Assembly (NCBI RefSeq): GCF_020097815.1
Contig: NZ_CP083663.1
Span: 2,953,015-3,017,014, forward strand
Length of the DNA stretch: 64,000 bases
From: Haloprofundus salinisoli
Lineage (GTDB): Archaea > Halobacteriota > Halobacteria > Halobacteriales > Haloferacaceae
Reading direction: 5' to 3'
In this document: positions 42,701 to 52,601 of the stretch, piece by piece
Layout of the letters: each line of letters starts with the position of its first letter
How positions within the stretch are numbered: position 1 is the stretch's first letter
Notes under the pieces: generated by a model
What the model was told of the DNA's origin: nothing
What the model saw: only the letters and a program-made list of their open reading frames with translations
Databases searched by the model: none
Translations under genes and position numbers: made by a program

Positions 42701-45568
42701 ATGTCTGAGTCGGAGGCCGCGACGGGGATTCGGGCCTTCACCGCGCTCGGCGACGCCGTGCGCGAGGCCCTCTCCGAACGCGGCTTCACCACGCCGACGG
42801 AGCCGCAGCGCCGGGCGATTCCGCCGCTCGCCGCCGGGAAGAACGCGCTCGTCATCGCGCCCACCGGGACTGGTAAGACCGAGACGGCGATGCTCCCCGT
42901 CTTCGATTCGATCGTCGAGCGCGACGAGAAACCGTTCGGTATCTCCGCGCTGTACATCACGCCGTTGCGGGCGCTCAACCGCGACATGCGCGAGCGACTC
43001 GACTGGTGGGGCGAGACGCTGGACCTCGACATCCAAGTCCGCCACGGCGACACGACGCAGTACCAACGCGGCAAGCAAGCCGACGACCCGCCGGACGTAC
43101 TGGTGACGACGCCGGAGACGCTGCAGGCGATGCTGACGGGCAAGAAGCTCCGAAAGGCGCTTTCGGACGTCGAACACGTCGTCGTCGACGAGGTGCACGA
43201 ACTCGCTTCGTCGAAACGCGGTGCGCAGTTGACTGTCGGCCTCGAACGCCTCCGCGAGGTCGCGGGACCGTTTCAGCGAATCGGCCTGTCGGCGACCGTC
43301 GGTTCGCCCGAGGAGGTCGCCAAGTTCCTCGTCGGCGTCGGGCCGGCGACGGAACCCGGCGACCGCGACTTCGAGATCGTCGAAGTCGACGTGGGGAGCA
43401 ACGTCGAGTTCGCGGTGACGCATCCGGAGGTGACGTCTGACGACGAGCGTCTGGCGGGAAAACTCGCCACTGACACCGAAATCGCGAGCCACGTTCGGAC
43501 GATTCTAGAGCTTGTCCGCGAGCACGAGTCGACGCTCGTCTTCGTCAACACCCGCCAGACCGCGGAAGCGCTCGGTTCGCGGTTCAAGACGCTCGGCGCG
43601 AACATCGGCGTCCACCACGGATCGCTCTCGAAGGAGGCGCGAATCGACATCGAAGACCGGTTCAAAGCCGGCGAAATTGATGGGCTTATCTGCACCTCGT
43701 CGATGGAACTCGGCATCGACGTGGGTCGCGTCGACCACGTCGTCCAGTACGGGAGCCCCCGAGAAGTCGCCCGCCTGCTCCAGCGCGTCGGCCGGGCGGG
43801 CCACCGCCGCGACGCCGTCTCCCGCGGCACCATCGTCACCAGCGACCCCGACGACACGTTCGAGGCGCTGGCCATCGCCCGCCGCGCCGTCGCCGGCGAG
43901 GTCGAACCCGCCGAGATTCACCACGGCAGTCTCGACGTGCTGGCGAACCAGATAGTGGGAGTCGTGATGGACACCGGCGAGGTAAGCGCCCGCGGCGCGT
44001 ACGAACTCGTCCGGCGGGCGTACCCCTTTCGCGACGTGGAAGAAGAGCAGTTCCGCCAGGTCGTCCGCGAGCTCTCGGGCAACCACCTCCTGTGGGTCGA
44101 CGAGGAGAAGGACCTCCTGGAGAAGTCCGGCGGGACGTGGCAGTACTTCTACGCGAACCTCTCGATGATTCCCGACCAGGAGACGTACGAGGTCCACGAC
44201 ATGAGCTCCCGCAAGCAGATCGGGACGCTCGACGAGCGGTTCGTCGTCAACTTCGCGCAACCCGGTGAGGTGTTCATCCAGCGCGGCGAGATGTGGCGCA
44301 TCAACGACATCGACGACGAGGAGGCGCGGGTGAACGTCGCCCCCATCGAGAACCCGGCGGGCGAGGTGCCGTCGTGGACCGGCCGCGAGATTCCGGTGCC
44401 GATGGCCGTCGCCCAGGAGGTCGGCGAGATGCGAAACGTCGCCGGCCCGCAGTTCGAGTCCGGCGCGTCCGTCGAGTCGGTCGCCCGCGACTTCCTCGCG
44501 CGGTACCCGACCGACGACTACACCGTGACCGAGGCGATGACGCTGCTCGACCGCCACGCGGAGACGGGCGAACCGATGCCGACGGCCGACCGAATCGTCG
44601 TCGAGGGACAGGGTCGGACCGTCGTCGTCAACGCCTGCTTCGGCCACCAGGTCAACGAGACGCTCGGGCGACTGCTGTCGGCGCTCGTCGGCCAGCGAAC
44701 CGGGTCGTCGGTCGGTATGGAGGTCAACCCGTATCGCATCGAGTTCGAGGTCCCGCCGAAAGTCCGCGCCCCGGACTTCGTCGAGGTGCTGGAATCGACC
44801 GACCCCGACCACGTCGAGGGGCTCCTCGAACTCGCGTTGAAGAACTCCGACGGGCTCAAGTTCACACTCGCGCAGGTCGCCTCGAAGTTCGGCGCGCTCA
44901 AGCGCTACCAGGGCAACAACCGCTTCGGCGCCGACCGCCTGCTCGCGGCGCTAGAGGACACCCCCGTCTACGACGAGGCGGTCAGAGAAGTGTTCCACCG
45001 CGATTTGGACGTGCCGAACACCGTTGCAGTGCTGCGCCGCATCGAGTCGGGCGATATCGAACTCGCCGTCGCCCGCGAACGCACGCCCATCGGCGTCGCC
45101 GGGCGGTCGAGCGGCCGCGAGTTCCTCGTCCCCGAGAACGCCGACGCGAGCGTCATCGAGGCGATTCGAGAGCGCATCCGGAACGACCGCGTCATCCTGT
45201 TCTGTCTGCACTGCACCGACTGGACGCGCAAGACGAAGGTGCGACGCGTCGCCGAGCAACCCGAGTGTCCGAACTGCGGGTCGACGCGCATCGCCTCGCT
45301 GAACCCGTGGGCCGACGAGGTGGTGAAGGCGGTGCGGGCGACGGACAAGGACGACGAACAGGAGAAGATGACGCGACGGGCGTACAAGTCGGCGAATCTC
45401 GTCCAGAGTCACGGGAAACGCGCCGTCGTCGCCATGGCCGCCCGCGGCGTCGGCCCGCACAACGCCGCGCGCATTATCGCCAAACTCCGCGAGGACGAGG
45501 ACGACTTCTACCGCGACATTCTCGCCCAAGAACGCCAGTACGCCCGAACGCAGTCGTTCTGGGACTGA
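42701..45568 (+). CDS. lhr: Lhr-type superfamily 2 helicase
   Basis: This is a 955-residue helicase. Motif I is APTGTGKTETA (Lys59), motif II is DEVH (163-166), SAT is in LSATVGSPEEV, and QRVGRAGHRRD is motif VI. A winged-helix and Lhr-specific beta region follow. Near the C-terminus a zinc-type pair CLHCTDW and CPNCGSTR precedes a helical end. Lhr proteins unwind DNA, including R-loop-like structures. It lies 106 bases after rpe in the same direction with a CCTTAAC box of its own, so it may be linked to the RPA operon in genome maintenance. Confidence 0.9.
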   Translation: MSESEAATGIRAFTALGDAVREALSERGFTTPTEPQRRAIPPLAAGKNALVIAPTGTGKTETAMLPVFDSIVERDEKPFGISALYITPLRALNRDMRERLDWWGETLDLDIQVRHGDTTQYQRGKQADDPPDVLVTTPETLQAMLTGKKLRKALSDVEHVVVDEVHELASSKRGAQLTVGLERLREVAGPFQRIGLSATVGSPEEVAKFLVGVGPATEPGDRDFEIVEVDVGSNVEFAVTHPEVTSDDERLAGKLATDTEIASHVRTILELVREHESTLVFVNTRQTAEALGSRFKTLGANIGVHHGSLSKEARIDIEDRFKAGEIDGLICTSSMELGIDVGRVDHVVQYGSPREVARLLQRVGRAGHRRDAVSRGTIVTSDPDDTFEALAIARRAVAGEVEPAEIHHGSLDVLANQIVGVVMDTGEVSARGAYELVRRAYPFRDVEEEQFRQVVRELSGNHLLWVDEEKDLLEKSGGTWQYFYANLSMIPDQETYEVHDMSSRKQIGTLDERFVVNFAQPGEVFIQRGEMWRINDIDDEEARVNVAPIENPAGEVPSWTGREIPVPMAVAQEVGEMRNVAGPQFESGASVESVARDFLARYPTDDYTVTEAMTLLDRHAETGEPMPTADRIVVEGQGRTVVVNACFGHQVNETLGRLLSALVGQRTGSSVGMEVNPYRIEFEVPPKVRAPDFVEVLESTDPDHVEGLLELALKNSDGLKFTLAQVASKFGALKRYQGNNRFGADRLLAALEDTPVYDEAVREVFHRDLDVPNTVAVLRRIESGDIELAVARERTPIGVAGRSSGREFLVPENADASVIEAIRERIRNDRVILFCLHCTDWTRKTKVRRVAEQPECPNCGSTRIASLNPWADEVVKAVRATDKDDEQEKMTRRAYKSANLVQSHGKRAVVAMAARGVGPHNAARIIAKLREDEDDFYRDILAQERQYARTQSFWD

Positions 45569-45626
45569 CGGCGGGAGAGACGTGCGCCGCTCCGGCGCTT
45601 TCGTTCTCCGGCGAGGGGTCGCGCCA

Positions 45627-46010
45627 CTACGTCCAGTCTTCGAGCACCGGTTCGACCGCCGCCGACAGCGACTGGAAGTCCTTCATCGTGATGCCGTCGG
45701 TGGTGATGAACACACCGGTGTCTTCGGTGGTGATGCGGACGAGGAAGCCGTTGTCGAAGACGCGAATCGTGTAGCGGTACTCGCCCAACTCGGAGTTGTG
45801 GTAGGCGTCCTGCGTCGTCTTGAAGTCGTGCCACTCGTTGCCGATGAAGGAGCTCAGGTCGGCGTCCTGCTCCAGGTCGCTTCGGAGATACACTTGCTCG
45901 TAGTCGAACCGACTGAAGTACGTCACCGACCGCAAACTGTCGCCCACCGCCGTTCGACAGGTGGTCGTGAGTCTCTCTCGCGCTTTCTCGGTGAGCAAGC
46001 CGTCACTCAT
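45627..46010 (-). CDS. DUF7522 family protein
   Basis: This 127-residue soluble acidic protein has the DUF7522 landmarks SLRSVTYFSRFDYEQVYLRS, GNEWHDFKTTQDAYHNSELG and VRITTEDTGVFITTDG. No known function. The ATG at 46010 (MSDGLLTEKARERL) is preferred to a start 21 bases upstream. It lies between the Lhr helicase and the methyltransferase. Confidence 0.8.
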   Translation of the reverse strand: MSDGLLTEKARERLTTTCRTAVGDSLRSVTYFSRFDYEQVYLRSDLEQDADLSSFIGNEWHDFKTTQDAYHNSELGEYRYTIRVFDNGFLVRITTEDTGVFITTDGITMKDFQSLSAAVEPVLEDWT

Positions 46011-46102
46011 ACCCCCCTCTGTGAGAGCCACTCACAAATAAGCGACGACGGACGAAACCGGCCGAACCGCCCGCGGGAGTCGGTACCGAGTCTCGTCACG
46101 GA

Positions 46103-46109
46103 TTTATTA
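46103..46109 (+). promoter_or_regulatory. TATA box of the methyltransferase gene
   Basis: TTTATTA lies 24-30 bases before the GTG at 46133. Confidence 0.55.
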
Positions 46110-46132
46110 CAAATGTGGGTGTGTGACGAGCT

Positions 46133-46939
46133 GTGACGGACCACAATTCGACGCGCGCGTCGGACGCCGGCGGAGTAGACGACGGATCACTGGCCGCCGA
46201 ATCGGTCGACGCCGACCCGCTCGGCCGCGCGATGCTCGACTACCGACGGGGCGGACTGCGCGGCGTCTGCGAGTACGTCGACGGCGCAGAGCGGACGGAC
46301 GCTCGCATCGCCGAACACTACTTCACGCCACCGGCGGCGTGGTCTTCGGAGTGGAAGTCGCTACTCGACTCGCTCGACGGGCCGGTTCTCGACGTCGGGT
46401 GCGGTGCCGGACAGCACGCGCTGTTCCTCCAGGACGACCGCGAGGTCGTCGCCGTCGACGTCAGTCCCGGTGCGGTCGAGGCCGTCCGCGAAGGCGGCGT
46501 CGACGACGCTCGCCTGATGGACATGTTCGCGCTCGACTTCTCTCGGAACCGGTTCCGGTCGGCGCTGGTCAACGGTACGCAGCTCGGCATCGCGGGGTCG
46601 TTCGCGGGCGTCCGCGAGTTTCTGTCGGACCTCGCAGCCGTCACCGACGAGTCGGGCGTCGCCGTCGTCGACAGCTACGACCCGACCTGTCTCGACGCCG
46701 AGTCGTTCTTCGGCCACCGACCGGACCCTCGAAGCGGCGTCGCCCGCCGGGCGTTCCACGTCGAGTACTGCAGAGGCGACGATGGCGCAACTGCACGCGA
46801 AGTCGGTCGAACGGTGGTGTTTCTGTTGTTCTCACCCGACCGACTCGCCGACGCCGTCGTCGGTACACGGTGGCGCGTCGACGACGTCCTCCGAGACGAC
46901 GATAAAGCCTACTACAGAGCGGTTCTCGAAGCGATGTGA
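46133..46939 (+). CDS. SAM-dependent methyltransferase
   Basis: This 268-residue class I methyltransferase has motif I VLDVGCGAGQHALFL, followed by the acidic VVAVDVSPGAV strand that binds the SAM ribose. A motif with SALVNGTQLGIAGSFAG lies before the late strands. The N-terminal ~45 residues are a charged extension. The substrate is unknown; small-molecule methylation is the likely class. The GTG start fits the TATA box spacing. Confidence 0.82.
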   Translation: MTDHNSTRASDAGGVDDGSLAAESVDADPLGRAMLDYRRGGLRGVCEYVDGAERTDARIAEHYFTPPAAWSSEWKSLLDSLDGPVLDVGCGAGQHALFLQDDREVVAVDVSPGAVEAVREGGVDDARLMDMFALDFSRNRFRSALVNGTQLGIAGSFAGVREFLSDLAAVTDESGVAVVDSYDPTCLDAESFFGHRPDPRSGVARRAFHVEYCRGDDGATAREVGRTVVFLLFSPDRLADAVVGTRWRVDDVLRDDDKAYYRAVLEAM

Positions 46940-47005
46940 CCGACCCGCAGTATGTCGATTCACGGCCAGAAATCTAAAACATCTTGACGGTGAATCCTTC
47001 GGTCA

Positions 47006-48139
47006 ATGGGGGACCGACTTCACAGTATAGACACGTTGCGCGCTGTCGCCATGTTCTTCATCGTCGTCGCGCACGTCGACCCGTTTCGCGGCTTCGGGGC
47101 GCACGGCAACTACGTCTACTTCGCACTGGATACGCTCGGCCAGTTCGACGTTCCGTTCTTCTTTGCGGCCTCCGGCTACTTTCTCGCTCGGTCGCTGACT
47201 CCCGACGACGCGAGGGCGTACGTGAGCGGCGCGTTTCGAAAGGTGGGTTCGCTGTACCTGTTCGGAATACTGCTCTACCTCGCGGCGACGACCGTCGTCG
47301 CCCTACTGCAGGGTGCCGACGTCATCAACGCCTTGCTCACGCGCCGACTCGACGACCCCTCGCTACTGGGCTTTCTCTACTACGGAGACACCATCGGCGT
47401 CCCGCTGTGGTTCCTGACGGCGCTGTTTTTCTCGATCTGCTTCGTCACCCTCTTCGTCAAGTTCGAGAAGACCCGCTACTTGCTCCCTGTCGCCGCACTC
47501 TTGCACGTCGTCGGACTGGTGGGAACGAACTTGCAGCCGCTCGTCGAGGTTCCGTTCGAGACGCGCGACGCCCTCTTCTTCGGCTTCTTCTACGTCGCGC
47601 TCGGCTACCGACTCAGAACGAGCAACTGGTCGCCGAGCGAGGACCGGAGCCGCCTGTATCTCGGCGCGATATGTCTCGTGGTGGCGCTTCAACTCGCCGA
47701 ACAGTACGCCGTCGGCTATCTCCTCCGTGACACTACGCTCGCACAGGGAATCGTCACGACGGAGTACACGCTCTCGACGGTTTTCTTCGTCGTCGCCCTC
47801 TTCGCGTACGCCCTCTCGAACCCCGACTGGGGGAAGAACACGGTGCTGCCGAGCGTGGGCCGCCACGCCGTCGGCATCTACCTGGTCCACATCCCGGTGT
47901 ACCGAATCATCGTGACGGCGAACGAACTCTGGGGACCGGCGGTCGGCGTCGACTTCTCGACGACGGTCCTCTGGCAGGTGACCATCACCCCGCTCGTGTA
48001 CGTGGTCTCGCTGGCCGTCTATCTCCTCATGGCGAAGGCGGGCGTCATCGAACTCGGCGGGAGTCACTTCCCGTGGTTCGCCCGTCTCCGCACGCAGGTC
48101 GCGTCGGCCGTCTCGACCCGAGATTCGGAGACGAACTGA
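47006..48139 (+). CDS. Acyltransferase family 3 membrane protein
   Basis: This 377-residue protein begins with the classic HSIDTLRAVAMFFIVVAHVD motif. The catalytic-type Arg and His (LRAxAMFFIVVAH) lie in the first helix, and 9-10 further membrane helices follow. This is the OafA/YrhL/NodX acyltransferase group that O-acetylates surface polysaccharides or glycolipids. It follows the methyltransferase by 66 bases, so both might modify the same surface molecule (inference). Confidence 0.85.
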   Translation: MGDRLHSIDTLRAVAMFFIVVAHVDPFRGFGAHGNYVYFALDTLGQFDVPFFFAASGYFLARSLTPDDARAYVSGAFRKVGSLYLFGILLYLAATTVVALLQGADVINALLTRRLDDPSLLGFLYYGDTIGVPLWFLTALFFSICFVTLFVKFEKTRYLLPVAALLHVVGLVGTNLQPLVEVPFETRDALFFGFFYVALGYRLRTSNWSPSEDRSRLYLGAICLVVALQLAEQYAVGYLLRDTTLAQGIVTTEYTLSTVFFVVALFAYALSNPDWGKNTVLPSVGRHAVGIYLVHIPVYRIIVTANELWGPAVGVDFSTTVLWQVTITPLVYVVSLAVYLLMAKAGVIELGGSHFPWFARLRTQVASAVSTRDSETN

Positions 48140-48179
48140 GTAGGCCGAGTCAGGACACACCGTAACTGCGACGGTGACG

Positions 48180-50408
48180 CTATCGCATCGTCGGGTCGAC
48201 CGTCTCTAGCGCCGTGTCGAAGTGGCCGTCGGTGACGAGCACCTCGTCGGCGTGTTCGTTGGCCTCCGCGCCCTCGTACCTGTCGGCGACGTCTCGAATC
48301 GCCAACAGCGTCGCCTCGCGACAGACCGCCGCGATGTCCGCGCCGGTGAATCCGTCCATCCGCGAGACGACGTCGTCGAGGTCTACGTCGTCGGCGAGCG
48401 GTTTGTCGCGGACGTGCACGTCGAGAATCGCGCGACGACCCGCCTCGTCGGGCGCGGGCACCTCGACGTGCGACTCCAGTCGCCCCGGCCGAAGCAGCGC
48501 CGGATCAAGCGAGTCGCGGCGGTTCGTCGCCGACAGCACGACCAGGTTGGGGTTGTCGCTGAGGCGGTCGAGTTCGGTCAGCAGTTGCGAGACGACGCGT
48601 TCGCCGACGCCGGAGTCGCCGCCCGACATGTCGCGGTCGCCGGCGATGGCGTCTATCTCGTCGAAGAAGACGATCGCCGGGGCGGCCTGTCTGGCCCGCT
48701 CGAACACCTCTCGGACCGATTTCTCGCTCTCCCCGACGTACCTGTCCAGCAGCTCCGGCCCGGCGACGTGGATGAAGTTGACGCCGCTCTCGCCGGCGAT
48801 GGCCCGCGCGAGCAGCGTTTTACCGGTCCCCGGCGGGCCGTACAGCAGCACGCCCGACGGCGGTGCGGTGTTGGCCGCCTCGAACAGCGGAGCGTACGTC
48901 AGCGGCCACGTCACCGCGCGTTCGAGCACCGCTTTCGCCTCGTCGAGACCGCCGACGTTCTCGAACGTCGTCGTCGGCGTCTCGGCGACGTACTCGCGCA
49001 TCGCGCTCGGGTCGACGGCGGCCATCGCCCCCTCGAAGTCCGCGCGGGTGATTTCGAGTTCGTCGAGCGGAACCGGGTCGGTCCCGTCGCGCGAACGACG
49101 GAGTGCGATCATCGCCGCCTCCTTGGCGAGCGATTCGAGGTCCGCGCCGACGAATCCGTGGGTCCGCGACGCGATGCGGTCGAGGTCCACGTCGTCGGCC
49201 AGCGGCATGTTCCGCGTGTGGACGTCGAGAATCTCGCGCCGACCGGTCTCGCCGGGGACGCCGATCTCGATCTCGCGGTCGAAGCGCCCGCCGCGGCGGA
49301 GGGCGGGATCCAGGTCGTCGACGCGGTTGGTCGCGCCGATGACGATGACCTCGCCGCGGGCTTCGAGGCCGTCCATCAGCGAGAGCAACTGGCCGACGAT
49401 GCGGTCCTCCACGTCGCCGCCCTCGTCGCGCTTCGGGGCGATGGAGTCTATCTCGTCGAAGAAGACGATGGCGGGAGAGCTGTCGCGGGCCTCCTCGAAC
49501 GTCTCGCGGAGGCGCTCCTCGGACTCGCCCTTGTACTTGGACATGATCTCCGGACCCGAGATGGTGACGAAGTGCGCGTCCACCTCGTTGGCGACGGCTT
49601 TGGCGATGAGCGTCTTCCCCGTTCCGGGCGGGCCGTAGAGGAGGACGCCCTTCGGCGGTTCGACGCCGAGGCGGGTGAACACCTCCGGTTCGGAGAGCGG
49701 GAGCTCTATCATCTCGCGGACGAGTTCGAGCTCCTCGTCGAGGCCGCCGATGTCCTCGTAGTTGATTCCCGTCGCCGGTTTCGCAGGTGCAGGTGCGGCG
49801 TTCCCGCTAGCGTCGGAACCCGTCTCGGAGCCGGTTCCGGCTCCCGAGCCGGCTGTGCGCCCGGCGTCTCGGTCGGTAGAAGGGTATACGCTGCTTCCGC
49901 TCCGGTCGGTTGCGATGTCGACGCGGACGGTCGTCGAATCGGCGATACGGACGGTGCCGTCGGGGTTCGTCTCGCTCACGACGAACGGCGCGTCGCCGAG
50001 TTGTTCGACGTGGACCTGCTCGCCTTGGAGGAGGGGACGGTCGAGCAGTGCGCGCTTGAGAATGCGGCGGAGGAGGTCTTCGTCGTCGGTGCCGACGCTC
50101 GCGGCGGCGGTGATGGTCACAGACCGGGCCGTCTCGACGGCGACCTTCCGAACGCGGACGGTCTCGCCGACTTTCGCACCGGCGTTGGTACGGGTGTCGG
50201 CGTCGACCTGGACGGTGCCGGCGGGGGCGGTCGGACCGGCGGGCCACACTTTGGCGACCGTCTCGCGTTCGCTTTCGATGACGACGGTGTCGCCGCTGAG
50301 AACACCGAGCGTCCGTCGAGCGGAGTCGGGGAGGCGGGCGATGCCACGGCCGGCGTCGCGTTTTTCGGCGGCGCGGACCGTGAGTTCGATGCCCGAATCG
50401 TCGCTCAT
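48180..50408 (-). CDS. cdc48: Cdc48/p97 AAA ATPase
   Basis: This 742-residue protein has an N-domain of about 190 residues and two AAA modules. D1 Walker A GPPGTGKTL has Lys265 and Walker B FFDEID; D2 Walker A has Lys530. A low-complexity Gly/Ser/Ala/Pro linker (GSGAGTGSETGSDASG, PAPAKPATG) lies between N-domain and D1, longer than usual. Archaeal Cdc48 unfolds proteins and works with the proteasome. A GTAAAGAA box about 27 bases upstream supports the ATG at 50408. Confidence 0.93.
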   Translation of the reverse strand: MSDDSGIELTVRAAEKRDAGRGIARLPDSARRTLGVLSGDTVVIESERETVAKVWPAGPTAPAGTVQVDADTRTNAGAKVGETVRVRKVAVETARSVTITAAASVGTDDEDLLRRILKRALLDRPLLQGEQVHVEQLGDAPFVVSETNPDGTVRIADSTTVRVDIATDRSGSSVYPSTDRDAGRTAGSGAGTGSETGSDASGNAAPAPAKPATGINYEDIGGLDEELELVREMIELPLSEPEVFTRLGVEPPKGVLLYGPPGTGKTLIAKAVANEVDAHFVTISGPEIMSKYKGESEERLRETFEEARDSSPAIVFFDEIDSIAPKRDEGGDVEDRIVGQLLSLMDGLEARGEVIVIGATNRVDDLDPALRRGGRFDREIEIGVPGETGRREILDVHTRNMPLADDVDLDRIASRTHGFVGADLESLAKEAAMIALRRSRDGTDPVPLDELEITRADFEGAMAAVDPSAMREYVAETPTTTFENVGGLDEAKAVLERAVTWPLTYAPLFEAANTAPPSGVLLYGPPGTGKTLLARAIAGESGVNFIHVAGPELLDRYVGESEKSVREVFERARQAAPAIVFFDEIDAIAGDRDMSGGDSGVGERVVSQLLTELDRLSDNPNLVVLSATNRRDSLDPALLRPGRLESHVEVPAPDEAGRRAILDVHVRDKPLADDVDLDDVVSRMDGFTGADIAAVCREATLLAIRDVADRYEGAEANEHADEVLVTDGHFDTALETVDPTMR

Positions 50409-50549
50409 GTCACCGCCTTTGTAGTGACGGTTCTTTACCCTTCCTCACGGTCGGTCCCTGCGAGAGCGGTCGGCTCCGCGCCGCGTCGGCGGTCCGCGGC
50501 GACCCACCGCCGGGTAACGCATTTGATGGTCGCTAGCCTCTGTCGAAGT

Positions 50550-50684
50550 ATGGTCGCCACGACAGAGCGGGACGATATGACGTGGTACGAGTGCGAGGAG
50601 TGCGGACTCCTCTTCGAGAACGAGACGGACGCGAAGCAACACGAGTCGAGCTGCGACGCAGAGGACCCCTCTTACTTGCAGTGA
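50550..50684 (+). CDS. 44-residue C2H2-type zinc-finger protein (DUF7128)
   Basis: This gene is a separate ATG (50550) to TGA (50682-50684). The protein reads MTWYECEECGLLFENETDAK after seven N-terminal residues, then HESSCDAEDPSYLQ, with Cys, Cys, His and Cys positions of a single zinc finger. It matches the haloarchaeal DUF7128 family. Function unknown. It must not be merged with the long antisense frame over cdc48. Confidence 0.82.
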   Translation: MVATTERDDMTWYECEECGLLFENETDAKQHESSCDAEDPSYLQ

Positions 50685-50741
50685 CCCGCCGATAGCGCTA
50701 CTCGGCGGGGACTCGTTGACTACTCGTTGACTACTCGTCGA

Positions 50742-51173
50742 CTACTCCTCGGAGACGAGTTCGAAGCTCTCCTCACCCCAGTCGTCCTCGACGAAGACGA
50801 AGACGCGGCCACGGGCGACCTCCGGGTCGGCCTCGACTTCGGTGCGCATCCCGCCGACGCGGCGGACGACGACGCCCGGGAACAGTTCCTCCTCGTCGCC
50901 GTCGCCGAGGAGGATGCGGCCGACGCCGCTGTCGTCGAGGATGTCGTCGTGGGTCTTCAGGTCGTTGACGTACATCATCACGCCCTCGGTTTCGGTGGGG
51001 TCGGTGACGAGGACGTGCGTCTCCTTACCCGGCCCGGTTCGGAGCGGACCGCTGTGCTTCTGGGGGACGCCGCGGTACAGCGTCTTGCGACCGTCGAGGT
51101 ACTCTACTTCGACGCCGATGTCGAGGAGTTCGACGCCGAGCGTACTCGGGGGGACGTCGTTGCGCGCGCTCAT
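50742..51173 (-). CDS. DUF5796 family protein
   Basis: This 143-residue soluble haloarchaeal protein has DUF5796 features: GVELLDIGVEVEYLDGRKTL, YRGVPQKHSGPLRTGPGKET and EEELFPGVVVRRVGGMRTEV. The domain is beta-rich and acidic, with no assigned role. The ATG at 51173 is used. It is divergent from aroK. Confidence 0.83.
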   Translation of the reverse strand: MSARNDVPPSTLGVELLDIGVEVEYLDGRKTLYRGVPQKHSGPLRTGPGKETHVLVTDPTETEGVMMYVNDLKTHDDILDDSGVGRILLGDGDEEELFPGVVVRRVGGMRTEVEADPEVARGRVFVFVEDDWGEESFELVSEE

Positions 51174-51296
51174 GACCGTGAGTAACGAGGGGTCGGCCAA
51201 AAGCGTCGCGTCTCGTCGACGTGACGCGCCGCGGGCGGTAGCAGCGAAATCGGCACCGACCGCCACACCTAATGTGACTCGTCGCCGCCTCTGGCT

Positions 51297-52205
51297 ATGC
51301 ACGGCCGCGCATCCGCCCCCGGGGCGGGGACCGTCCTGAACGCGCTCGCGACCGGCGTGGGTTCGGCGTTCGCCATCGACGTGGAGACGCGCGCGTCCGT
51401 CGAACTCGACGGCTCGGGAACCGTCCGCGGCGACGTCGCCGAGGACCCCGACGCCGACACGCGACTCGTCGAACGCTGCGTCGAACGCTGCGTCGAGCGA
51501 TTCGGCGACGGCGAGGGCGGCGCGGTCCGCACCGAGAGCGACGTGCCGATGGCCGCCGGACTCAAGAGTTCCAGCGCCGCCGCCAACGCGACGGTGCTGG
51601 CAACGCTGTCTGCGCTCGGCGTCGACGTCGTCGACGAACGCGAGGAACGGAGCGCACGCGACGGCCGGGTCGACACCGACGACGCCGTCACGCGAGTCGA
51701 CGCCTGTCTGATGGGCGTCGAGGCGGCCCGCGACGCGGGCGTCACCGTCACCGGGGCGTTCGACGACGCCTCCGCGAGCATGCTCGGCGGTGTCACCGTC
51801 ACCGACAACCGCGAGGACGAACTGCTCGCCCGCGACGGTGTGGACTGGAACGTTCTCGTCTGGACGCCGCCGGAGCGCGCCTACAGCGCCGACGCCGACG
51901 CGGAGCGATGTACTCGAATCGCATCCGTCGCCGACACGGTGGCGGATCTCGCGCTCGCGGGGCGCTACGCCGAGGCGATGACCGTCAACGGGTTCGCCTT
52001 CTCGGCGGCGCTCGGGTTCTCCGCGGACCCGGCGATAGAGGCGCTCCCCGACGCCGCGGGCGTCTCGGTGTCGGGCACCGGACCGAGCGTCGTCGCCGTC
52101 GGCGGCGCCGCGGCGCTCGACACCGTCCGAGAGCGGTGGGACGACCGACCCGGGACGACGCTTTTGACCGAAACACGAGCTGACGGAGCACGCATATATG
52201 ACTGA
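51297..52205 (+). CDS. aroK: Archaeal shikimate kinase (GHMP type)
   Basis: This 302-residue kinase is of the GHMP superfamily, not the bacterial P-loop type. The ATP-binding motif is PMAAGLKSSSAAANA (about residues 83-97), and the C-terminal VSGTGPSVVAVGG is the third GHMP motif. It phosphorylates shikimate in aromatic amino-acid synthesis. Its last 8 bases overlap the chorismate mutase gene, so the pair is cotranslated, and both act on the same pathway. Confidence 0.92.
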   Translation: MHGRASAPGAGTVLNALATGVGSAFAIDVETRASVELDGSGTVRGDVAEDPDADTRLVERCVERCVERFGDGEGGAVRTESDVPMAAGLKSSSAAANATVLATLSALGVDVVDEREERSARDGRVDTDDAVTRVDACLMGVEAARDAGVTVTGAFDDASASMLGGVTVTDNREDELLARDGVDWNVLVWTPPERAYSADADAERCTRIASVADTVADLALAGRYAEAMTVNGFAFSAALGFSADPAIEALPDAAGVSVSGTGPSVVAVGGAAALDTVRERWDDRPGTTLLTETRADGARIYD

Positions 52206-52515
52206 CGACCTCACAGAGACCGAGCCGAATCGACCGCGACCCGACGAGATGAGCCTCGACGAACTCCGCGAGGAGATCGAGGATATCGACCGCGAACTCG
52301 TCGAACTCATCGCCCGGCGAACGTACGTCGCCGACACCATCGCGCAGGTCAAAGACGAGCGAGACCTCCCGACGACCGACGAGGCCCAGGAAGACAAGGT
52401 GATGGAGCGAGCGGGCGTGAACGCCGAAAAATTCGAGGTGGACGCGAACTTGGTGAAGGCCATCTTCCGGTTGCTCATCGAGTTGAACAAAGTACATCAG
52501 CGTGAGAATCGGTAG
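52198..52515 (+). CDS. Chorismate mutase
   Basis: This is a 105-residue AroQ-type mutase. MSLDELREEIEDIDRELVEL and IARRTYVADTIAQVKDERDL show the helical dimer core with Arg and Lys active-site residues. An N-terminal tail of about 15 residues precedes it. It converts chorismate to prephenate for Phe/Tyr synthesis. The ATG at 52198 overlaps the aroK end, and it is the last gene of that unit. Confidence 0.9.
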   Translation: MTDDLTETEPNRPRPDEMSLDELREEIEDIDRELVELIARRTYVADTIAQVKDERDLPTTDEAQEDKVMERAGVNAEKFEVDANLVKAIFRLLIELNKVHQRENR

Positions 52516-52601
52516 CATCTGTCATTCCACGGGAGGATACTGAACACCACTGTCTAACTAGCTAACAAGGCTTTTCTCCCATTCTAGTAACTGCTCCTGA
52601 A

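Noticed and set aside
48222..50684. 820-aa plus-strand ORF over cdc48
   Set aside because: Antisense of Cdc48; only its last 44 codons, outside cdc48, are a genuine small zinc-finger gene.
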